From contig VSDK01022210.1 of NCBI GenBank assembly GCA_009767595.1, positions 4,976-68,975 of the forward strand: a DNA stretch of 64,000 nt. The letters run 5' to 3'. The translations under genes were made by a program, and so were the position numbers. This DNA is from Symbiodinium kawagutii. Taxonomy: Eukaryota > Sar > Dinophyceae > Suessiales > Symbiodiniaceae. Shown one piece after another: positions 56,301 to 64,000 of the stretch. Below the pieces are notes generated by a model that saw only the letters and a list, made by a program, of their open reading frames with translations, was not told where the DNA came from and searched no databases. Every line of letters starts with the position of its first letter. The first letter of the stretch is position 1.

Positions 56301-59300
56301 TTACTATCGATGTGGCACTGTGGGTCTGAGTGGATCACACAAATCATCTGTTGTAATCAATGGTGGCAACCATACTGCCAACAGTTGATTATCATTATTG
56401 CAAGTACGATTGTCGATTGGGGATGGCCAGCAATATGATCATTTGTAGTGCTACTGCTTTGAAGTTATATATGCCAATTGTGCAGTCAGTATGTATATGA
56501 TGACTTCCAATGTCAATCAAGTTTCTGAGAATATTTCCAAAAAGCCAGCTGTAATCAGCTTCCATTGGACTTTTGCCGCTGGATCTTGGTGATGATCAGC
56601 GATTCTGATGGTTATGATGGCCATTGTGGGGATTATGTTACAAGAGTCGTCGGATGAACGGTGCCTACATTTCCTAGCAATAGAAACCTTAAAAGAGCTT
56701 CAGAGATGCACAGTTGCTCACGACAAATCCGTGATGAAATAGTGGTGAATACTGCTTCAACGTTTCGAAAACGGAAACAACATAATTCATAACAACCCTG
56801 ATTCAAACAGCTAAAGATAATTCATAACAGCATAATTCATAATTCAAAACTCTATTCCACCACAAAAAACATGCTCAAACAACCGCTGTCTGACATCAAC
56901 CAAACCGGCAAGCTCTCCACTGAGCTTCTGTCGTCGCGGCGACGGTGGTCGACGGGCTCGCAGTGAAGGTGGTCCCCGTTGCAGTGCTCGTGGCGGTCAC
57001 CGTGCGGGTGGTGGTTAACGAAGAGGTGCGTGTGGCCTTGCTGCAGTGATGGTGGTGATTGTGAGGGATTTGATGGTGGGTAGTAGGCAACAAACGCAAC
57101 AAAACTAGGGAATAATTAGCACCATCCAACCAGGATGCTGCGGGTGAAGGGGAAATACAAGCAGTGTGGCCAACCATCACAATCCACACCATGGAGGTTT
57201 ATGGTGGCAAAACTAGGGAATGATAGCCAACCTTTTCTGCGAACATGTGCAGGAAACCCTTGATACTTGGAGGTTGATTACACAGTGTTCGTGTAGATTT
57301 TACGAACCAATCCAGTGACTATAGCAATGGTTCATGAGGTGAACTGCTTTAAAAAACCTCTTTCATGGTGAATAGTAGTGAAAGCTGGTTGCTGTGATGC
57401 TTGAAAATATTTATAGCAATGGTTCACGAAGCGTCAGGATTGATCATCTGGTTGGTAGCTTCTTTGAAAGATATTAGTTGACCAACCAGCCATGTGTTAG
57501 TACTAGGGAAAAATAAACATGCTTAATACAACCGGATATTTCCGGAGCAACCAACAGGACGGCTTTGCAAAATGCTATCACCTAGTAATGTGGCGAAGCA
57601 GGAACAGGGAAAGAATGACCAGGACAATGGTGATTGTTTGTTAAAAATGTTCACAGATAATGATCAAGGAAATCATAATACGCTGATAGTGATCAACAAC
57701 GCTCAAAAAATAGGAAACATAGATTGTGCCTGCTAATTCCGATTGGAAACCAATATCATGAGCTATACTAGTATATAGTATGAGCCTGTTCGTGATTGAT
57801 AGTGCGTAGTGATTGCCTGCTATTGATGCTTTCTGTCAATTGTGAATAAGAATCATATCCTGACACGTAAGGAGGTGACAAGGGCATGAAAAGGAAGAAC
57901 AAGCATGCTTCACTAAGCAATTGGAAACAAATCAAACAACAATATTTAACCAATGTTATTCGTCAATCTAATATGCATTCACCGGCCTTTCTCACACTTA
58001 AGGATTCAGGATGAATCACTAAACAGTGTGAACCAACAAAAAAAAAACATCTAGCATCAATCGCACACATGAATCGATCATTAACTAACCATCAATCAAC
58101 CATTCATGCAAACCACTTCATGGCTCATAATCTTTTGAACATAACTATGGATGCTCATGTACACATTCTCTAAGCACAAACCATTCAGCAACCACTTTAT
58201 GCGTTCAACGAAACCATGGACGCTCCAAAGGTTCACCCCGGTTCGATCGTTCGCCCGGTTCCCGCGTTGCTTCGGCCATGTCTCGGTTGTCGTCTTCGTG
58301 CGCGTCACCGAGCTGTGAGTGACCTCACGTGGCGGCAGGGCCGGTAGCTGATCGGGTGCAGTAGTGAATGGTACGTAGACGTATGCAATGCCTAAAAAGC
58401 GCTTGCCCAATGACCTATACATAAAAGGTGGTAGCTATTGTACACATATTTCGTTCCATGATAGTCTAGCAGGAGGCAATTAATAGCATACTACCAACAA
58501 AAAGGTTATGTTGATGCATTCCATTAACTAGACGGAATGGTATATCAAGAAAATGTTCCTGCAGACATGTTCATACTAAGCTATATGAAAAGGTACTGCA
58601 TGTTTTCTGAACGTTACATGGCCAACATGATTAGATAGTTGACCGAGATCAAATATTGGTAAGCCAAGCGTTGACAACATGCTAATGTTATCATGAATCT
58701 TACACATGATATTGTTTAAATAGTATACCGTCTGTTCGACGGAACACCGACCTTCTTCATTTTGTCCTTTATTTGCTGACCAGCGGCTTGGTTTAGTACT
58801 CACATGTTCAAATTTCTTTACATCACTTTTTCCAGAGTAGGTTGATGTGTCTTGGCAACATGCCGTGTTCGTGATCGTATATGACCATTCCGAGCGATGC
58901 TTGCATTCATTGAGCAAGCTGTTGACTAACAGTGGCGAACCATCAACTGAAACTATGGATATTCCGACCACGTTGATACATGCTACTTCTGATCATTGCT
59001 GGAGTTCGTGCAATTTACATTTGGGTTCAATAAGCTCACCATGTGAAGTATTCTTTGATTGCACATGACTATACCATGATGGCTGCTCTTTGTTCGCCTC
59101 ATTATCATTTTCCAATGCAGGTCTCAAACCCATGGGTTTTGATGCTGCAGCCGCCCCATGGGATCCATTCCGAAGATCATATAGAACCAGTCTTGTCAGC
59201 ACACTTGATCATGATAATGATCAGCTAGTGGTTACATATTGGAGTAATAATAATGATAATAAACACAAAATGATGCTTATTGATGATGCTGCTCATGATA

Positions 59301-60407
59301 CAGTAGTTTTTATGTTTGCTGAACCACGTGTTTCCCAAATCAGTGTCTTCTCGTGCATCAATCATTAAAACAATTCAAGTCTACATACTGCTTCCGTGAA
59401 GTAGGTGAATCACGGTTAATAGTGGTGAACTGAACGATGGCGGTTGATGATGACAAGTGATGGTCAGCATTGCTGCTCAATGAAGGGCATGCTTGAGGGC
59501 ATGAAAGGCACAGATATGGGCTGTCGGTGCTAAACAGTTTACTTGGATGATTTTTGTCCTGCCCTTGTTGGCTGAGGGAAGAACCATCAAATACCATGAA
59601 TGCAAATGGAACTGTCGTGAGAGAAGGGCATAAAGTCCTGTAAAACCCGCAAGTGCTCTAAAAGAACACAAACAAGATCATGTGAGACAAAAATAAGCAA
59701 AGTAGATCATAGACAAACACATAAACCTGTAGTCAAAAAAATCAAAACAACACATACAGATACACTAACAAACATATTCACAAATAACCTTGAACATCAC
59801 ATCCCCGACTCCGAACAAGTAAGACCAAGATCGACGGCGCCGAACAGCCCTCCCGCTGTAAACATGGGGTTCCTTCTTCTACTGTACCGTTGTTGTACCC
59901 AAAAATCCAGGCTCGACAAATATCGGCTTGAGTGACGGAGCACCCTGCCAGTTCCGAACTGGCAAAGCGTGATGATCACCTGTCTGGAGTCTGGTTGATG
60001 GTTGAACCACCCCCATGAAAGATCTACGCAAGTCAACCAACGAACCATTTGTTAAATACATTTGGGAACATAAAAAAAAATATATATATATATCAAACCA
60101 CCAACCAACAGCTGTTTAACCATTATTGACCATTATTATTGCTTATGATCCCTTTCTATTAGCCAAGGAGACCAGAAATTAACCATTATTAACCATTATT
60201 AACCATTATTAACCATTATTGACCATTATTAACCATTAATTAGCCTCTAGTGGGAGACCAGAAAACCACCTAAACCACGACAAGTTCTGAAGGAGAAGAC
60301 CTGCTCCCGGACGTGCAGGCCGTCGTTCGAGGCACGGTGTGCGTTCCAGTGGTCGTGGTCGTTTGGACGCAACCTGTGGTGTCCAGCGGCAGGTTGGGCA
60401 TGTCGCC
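53389..60407 (-). CDS. Thr-rich protein, scattered exons
   Basis: Four minus-strand exons are rich in Thr. 60407-60301: acceptor GATACCCTCAG, GDMPNLPLDTTGCVQTTTTT then GTHTVPRTTACTSGS, donor GTCTTC. 58312-58237: acceptor GTCACTCACAG, SVTRTKTTTETWPKQRGNRA NDRTG, donor GTGAAC; it joins the first in phase (2/1). 57036 to about 56921: acceptor TGCAGCAAG, ATRTSSLTTTRTVTATSTAT GTTFTASPSTTVAATTEA, phase 0. 53519 to about 53389: acceptor CTCCGCTCAG, VVVATATPGGTTHAPTTSET SEATTGAPTEATTVEAPSTT; its junction with the previous exon is not settled. The composition resembles mucin-like linkers, probably of a secreted or surface protein (inference). They could also belong to separate genes. Confidence 0.45.
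53800..54100. other. Intron with a partial family A element
   Basis: 53808-53878 holds a right half (GGATCTCCTGTTAGGAGAAA CACCCACATA); otherwise nothing seen. Confidence 0.5.
54286..54395. mobile_element. Inverted-repeat element, family A
   Basis: TTTGGGGGTTTCTCAAAAAT at the left, ATATTTTGAGAAAACAGCG at the right; core in the inverted orientation. Confidence 0.75.
54980..55690. repeat. AACCATCATT minisatellite block, C-rich strand on plus
   Basis: About 700 bases of AACCATCA, AACCCATCAT and AACCGTCA units. A short GC-rich island (55700-55775) follows. Confidence 0.85.
55808..55916. mobile_element. Inverted-repeat element, family A
   Basis: ATATGGGTGTCTCTCTAAGC at the left, GTGGAACCACCATATT at the right, core CCCAAAAAATGGTTGG and AGATGATTTTGGGGTACCCC. 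Confidence 0.83.
55917..56880. other. Intron-like unique sequence
   Basis: ACTAGTA and ATACTAATAG words recur near 55930-56220. No gene seen. Confidence 0.5.
59112..59368 (+). CDS. Plus-strand coding candidate ending in a stop
   Basis: After acceptor TTTTCCAATGCAG the frame reads LKPMGFDAAAAPWDPFRRSY, then an Asn/Asp-rich part and VVFMFAEPRVSQISVFSCIN H, stop. Moderate support; could be intronic to the Thr-rich gene on the other strand. Confidence 0.27.
59890..59985 (-). CDS. Exon candidate
   Basis: Acceptor GTCTGGAG..ACTCCAGACAG, then DHHALPVRNWQGAPSLKPIF VEPGFLGTTT before a GTACAG donor. Lies between two Thr-rich exons but is not needed to join them. Confidence 0.25.
60178..60240. repeat. 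Perfect AACCATTATT decamer tandem
   Basis: Six near-identical decamers in a row, one reading GACCATTATT. This is the cleanest example in the window of the TTAACCA minisatellite that is degenerate elsewhere. Confidence 0.95.
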
Positions 60408-60427
60408 CTGAGGGTATCCCCCAAATC

Positions 60428-60646
60428 ATGGGTCTACAAGAAATGTTCGAACTGTTGGCCCCATTGATTACGCGGCAAAGATCCAGCGGTCAAAAAGACC
60501 CGTTTATATTTGATGGGAAATCGCCAGTTATCGTTAAGCCTTCAGAGGATGTCGAAGGTCAAAGGGCGCACTATGATTTCCGAACCAAGTATTCTTGGCC
60601 AGAGGAAATTACACGTAATTACTACCATGACCGAGCCCTGCACTAA
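60428..60646 (+). CDS. 72-residue open frame with ATG and stop
   Basis: MGLQEMFELLAPLITRQRSS, then GQKDPFIFDGKSPVIVKPSE and so on to TRNYYHDRALH, TAA. Composition is protein-like. Codon third positions are not GC-rich, unlike the next frame. It may be a small gene or one exon; unrecognised. Confidence 0.35.
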   Translation: MGLQEMFELLAPLITRQRSSGQKDPFIFDGKSPVIVKPSEDVEGQRAHYDFRTKYSWPEEITRNYYHDRALH

Positions 60647-60945
60647 ACAAAGGCATTAAGTTTCGAGAATACAAAGAACAAATTGCACCCTGCACTTTTG
60701 TTGCCAGCCATGGTGTATTCATAAGCAATCTGGCGAACCAGTTTGGACCTGCAAGGCAACACATGCTGCTGAAATGCCGACGGCTCAATGGGCCACAGTC
60801 CATGTTGGTCATCCATGTCGTGACGTGCCCCATGGATCTCCACGCCCTGGGCTACCCCACAGGGCTGGGCACACGCCACCGCACAGGCCTGGAGCACCTG
60901 GATGCCTTCCTGAGAGCCGCGAAGCTGGTGATGCAGTGCTGCTGA
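60637..60945 (+). CDS. Plus-strand coding segment with strong codon bias
   Basis: A frame open from 60636 to TGA 60945. From about 60760 third positions are overwhelmingly G or C: MLLKCRRLNGPQSMLVIHVV, TCPMDLHALGYPTGLGTRHR, GLEHLDAFLRAAKLVMQCC. Possible acceptors are GTTGCCAG (60704) or GCGAACCAG (60740). Not recognised. Confidence 0.45.
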   Translation, partial: PALNKGIKFREYKEQIAPCTFVASHGVFISNLANQFGPARQHMLLKCRRLNGPQSMLVIHVVTCPMDLHALGYPTGLGTRHRTGLEHLDAFLRAAKLVMQCC

Positions 60946-61156
60946 TCACTGAGCTGGTTATGTCACCACTCATGCTGGTTGATGATGGTTGTGAAGCTTA
61001 ATTGCTTAGCAAGTTGTTTGAAACAAACCAATGATTTTTAAATGGTCAAATTGATGGCGAATGGCCGACCAGCATCGGAAATGCTAATTTTGCAGGAAAC
61101 TGTGAACAAAACAAAGATTAGCTGAGCTAGTCTGCCCTGTTGCGGCAAAAATACGT

Positions 61157-61345
61157 ACAGCTACTACTACTACCACCACCACCACCACCACTACTACTCC
61201 CGCTGCTGCTGCTACTACCACCACCTTGACGACTATTACTACTACTACTACTACTACTACTGCTACTACTACTACTACTATTACTACTGCTACTGCTACT
61301 GCTACTGCTACTGCTGCTGCTGCTGCTGCTGCTGCTGATGCTGCC
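61157..61345. repeat. (CTA)n, (CAC)n and (CTG)n trinucleotide repeats
   Basis: Alternating CTA, CAC and CTG runs. Thr-, Ala- and Val-rich frames through it are artefacts. Confidence 0.96.
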
Positions 61346-61559
61346 CGTGCCACTAGTAGTGTTGTTGCTATCGCTGGTGCTGCAGCCAAAACGCTACGAC
61401 AAATGAAAGACACTCCTGCGAAAAGGAACTTGCTGAGTGACAGAAAAATGCTATGGCTTGCGGATGCAATGCGGGACGATACCCGTATTTATCAGAAAAG
61501 TCTCCCTATTTAACTCGAGGCGTCATCATATTTGATGATCTAAATCAATTTGTACGTGG

Positions 61560-62099
61560 AAAAACAACAAACGTAGTAGGTGGGAATAGTCACTAACTGG
61601 TGTGATTTCCTTTAAACGTTGCCTAGTAGTTCCATCATTGTCAACCAAGTTTGCATGCTTCCAAAATTCAATGCAGTCATCAGAATGAACTTTGAGGTTC
61701 AAAAAATATTGTCACATCAGTGCTGCTACATTCGAAGGTAAAGAATCAATAACGAACATTTTTCTTTAATAAATATCCACCGCCATCAACAACAGTCTGA
61801 TTGTCCACACAGTGCTTTCAATGTTCAATTGAACCTTGGCAAACTATGACCATTAAAAACAAACTCATGTAGAAGCCATGCTCACATCCAGCGCTGCAAC
61901 AGGCCTCAACCTGCTGGTCAATATTGGTTCTAGTAGGTAACGTTTTCAACCTACCAGCCTGTGACAATATGGCATCTCATAAGCATAGGCTAATTCTGAA
62001 TAAGTTGTTTCTGAACAAGTTGTTAGTGCTTCTTCATGGATTACTTCTGGTACTACGCAACTGGCACTATCTTCAAATTATCAAAGGTCATCCAGCACT
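61560..62099. other. Unique sequence without supported gene
   Basis: Short direct repeat AA(T/C)AAGTTGTT near 61998-62022; nothing else seen. Confidence 0.5.
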
Positions 62100-62138
62100 T
62101 GTTGTTGTTGTTGTTGTCGTTGTTGTTGTCGTCGTTGT

Positions 62139-62191
<53 letters not shown>

Positions 62192-62296
62192 TGATTGGTG
62201 CAACAGTGGGTGTTGTTCCTGATGATGCTGCTGCTGCTGCTGATGATGATGATGATGCTGCTGATGATGATGATGATGATAATGATGATGCTGATG
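62100..62296. repeat. (GTT)n then (GATGCT)n repeats
   Basis: 62100-62190 is GTT with a few GTC; 62220-62296 is GAT/GCT. Confidence 0.96.
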
Positions 62297-62373
62297 ATCA
62301 ACCAGTTAAACTCTTGTCAACCAAAAAGACCAAGGACCATATTATACAACTGATCATTCTTGGCCATCTCTAG

Positions 62374-62442
62374 CCATCAAAAACCTAACGGTTCGCTGAT
62401 CGGTGGCACCACCCCTGAAACCCAGCATGCCCAGCGTCACAG
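62374..62442 (+). CDS. Plus-strand exon candidate with perfect donor
   Basis: Acceptor GGCCATCTCTAG, then HQKPNGSLIGGTTPETQHAQ RH between partial codons, donor GTAAGT. The block after about 62550 is G-rich minisatellite. Unrecognised. Confidence 0.4.
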
Positions 62443-62549
62443 GTAAGTCCAGCATGGGCCAAACTTTGACAGGTGGCCTCACCGTGACAGGCGCCCACCC
62501 ACCTGGCACAAGCTGGCGTCGATGATGGCCAATAAAGGTCGACGATTGG

Positions 62550-62960
62550 AGTTTATTTATGGTTGATATATGGTGGTTAACATATGGCTAATCATTGCAA
62601 ACTAGTAATGGGTACTAGATGGCTAATAAAGGTTAACTAATGGCTGATAAAGGTTAATCAATGGAATTTACTGATGGTCAACATGTATGGCTAATCATGG
62701 TTGATAGTGAACATTGTGCTTGAAAGATGATAGATGGCTAGCGATGGATAATGGTGGTTAAGCGGTGGCGGATCATGGCAAGTGACTCATGATAGCTAAT
62801 TGTTGGCTAGTTAGTGGTTGACTCATGGCTAAATCATGCTGAAGTGACAACTAGTATTTGTTGATTCATCATGGTCGCAATGATTACTTGCTAGCGTGAT
62901 TCAATGGTTGACTGCTTCTTGACTAACCATCAAGGATTAATGGTTCTACAGAATAGCTCT
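62550..62960. repeat. GGTTAATAAAGG/GGCTAATGATGG minisatellite block, G-rich on plus
   Basis: Diverged ATGGCTAATAAAGGTTAA units. From 62960 to about 63230 unique sequence; 63230-63400 is C-rich. Confidence 0.8.
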
Positions 62961-63410
62961 GACTGCTAGGCTAACAATTCATACTGGTTGTTTGTTGGCT
63001 CTTGCTGGCTACAAAACAGCCAGCCGATGATTAACTGACGGTTGGCACAAATCTCTTACAAAATCCTAAAAATGCGTGGTTCGTGACTAGCAATGAACCA
63101 TTCATCATCCTTGTTGGTAGTGCTTAGAAATGATCGATTGATATCAATGAGTGACTTCCAACTTGGGGTGATTTTAGATCTCTGTCCATGGGCATTGGTA
63201 GCCAGCTTCTTAGCCATCACAAACCATTGATAAACAATTGTAACAAAAAACTGTCAGCTTTGGATGGTGTTCTTTATCAACCATTCATGACCAATCATTA
63301 TGAAACATCAATTGCAAACCATATTAAAACATGAACGATCACTGTGAACCAATTCCGACCAAAATGAACAAAATCACCAACCACTTTCAACCATGGTTGA
63401 CCACGATGAG

Positions 63411-63518
63411 TCAATCAATTTGGCGACCCTGGCCACGGTCGCCATGCTCGACATCAACCCGCCTGGAGTGTGGACAGTCCGCCGGTTGGAGAATGTGTCC
63501 AGTGGCACTTCTGCAAAG
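63411..63518 (+). CDS. Plus-strand exon candidate
   Basis: 36 codons SINLATLATVAMLDINPPGV then WTVRRLENVSSGTSAK between GATGAG and donor GTGTTG, phase 0; the frame stays open to a TGA at 63593. Third positions are GC-rich. A second plus frame is also open. C-rich minisatellite lies to the left, G-rich to the right. Confidence 0.42.
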
Positions 63519-63727
63519 GTGTTGGGCAACCAAACCTTCAGGCGACAGCGCTCAGCTGGGCGTCTGGACCATCTGGATGATGATGGTCGATGATGGTCAA
63601 TGATGCTTCATCAATATGAATGATGGTTGATAAGATGGTATAATTGAATACATCAATATGATAAGATAGCTTGATCAATGTATAGTTGAGAATTTTGGTT
63701 GATTATGGATAATCAAGGTGGCGCTGA

Positions 63728-63766
63728 CTGGTACGCTCCGGTGATCTAACAGTTTGCAATGGAAAG
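63728..63766. repeat. Dispersed repeat, partner at 45568-45602
   Basis: GGTACGCTCCGGTGATCTAA, see partner. Followed by GGGAAAAC-type repeats to about 63870. Confidence 0.75.
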
Positions 63767-64000
63767 TTACCATATCTCATAGAGAAACCCTGGGAAAACA
63801 ATAGGAAAACTATGGAAAACTTAGGGAAAAAAACACAATGCGAGAAATTTAGAGAGAAACCCAGGGAAACCATCAATTGTCAATCGATTCCATTCTTCAT
63901 CATAGAATTTTGGGTCAACCTACCAGCCAGCACCCAGCAACACCTCACTTTTTGCTGAGAAACTGAGAAGAACAGTACCACCTGAGCCGAGGAGAGGGCA

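Noticed and set aside
61084-61513. Val/Ala- and Thr-rich frames on both strands
   Set aside because: Products of CTA, CAC and CTG microsatellites; not comparable to the Thr-rich exons at 53-60 kb, which are not simple repeats.
1-64000. CRISPR arrays, bacterial operons, rRNA, tRNA and spliced-leader relics
   Set aside because: None seen. Tandem arrays here lack the uniform-repeat, unique-spacer pattern, and no sequence close to the dinoflagellate spliced leader was found by eye.

Overview
The window looks like nuclear DNA of a dinoflagellate, most like Symbiodiniaceae; this is inference. The reasons are very small exons scattered in long introns, many GC-AG (and possibly GA-AG) introns beside GT-AG, introns filled with a degenerate TTAACCATCA-type minisatellite, many small palindromic elements, and a long intronless gene of a type I know from Symbiodiniaceae gene sets. 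I found no rRNA, tRNA, CRISPR or bacterial operon. Most exons here are too short to stand out as long open frames, so they were read from splice sites, phase, third-position GC and motifs.

Layout. 85-1642 (minus): five phase-consistent exons of an unidentified acidic, Pro-rich, coiled-coil protein. 4140-21623 (minus): the main find, a family A DNA polymerase (plant/protist organellar type) spread over about 13 exons in 17.5 kb; the exons carry successive polymerase motifs, and most junctions agree in phase. 21.8-27.0 kb: further minus-strand coding islands, some perhaps the 5' part of the same gene. 27.0-27.55 kb: two arrays of a 41-bp repeat with the same tail. 28863-31115 (minus): an uninterrupted gene for a seven-helix membrane protein with a TIR-like C-terminal domain. 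31-45 kb: isolated exon candidates on both strands in repeat. 45677-47502 (minus): three phase-matched exons of another membrane protein. 48-53 kb: isolated exons on both strands and a long polypyrimidine tract. 53.4-60.4 kb (minus): Thr-rich exons, probably one extracellular or linker-rich protein. 60.4-63.6 kb (plus): several coding islands among trinucleotide repeats.

Non-coding structure. Three families of 75-125 bp inverted-repeat elements are dispersed through the window. The TTAACCA minisatellite changes strand from block to block. In several places a short GC-rich exon lies exactly at the switch, flanked by arrays that are reverse complements of each other, so the transcript could fold with the exon in the loop.

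Limits. Exon borders were placed by eye without transcripts or homology searches. Exons that do not join a phase-consistent chain or carry a motif are candidates only. The polymerase O-helix Tyr-Gly and motif C were not located.
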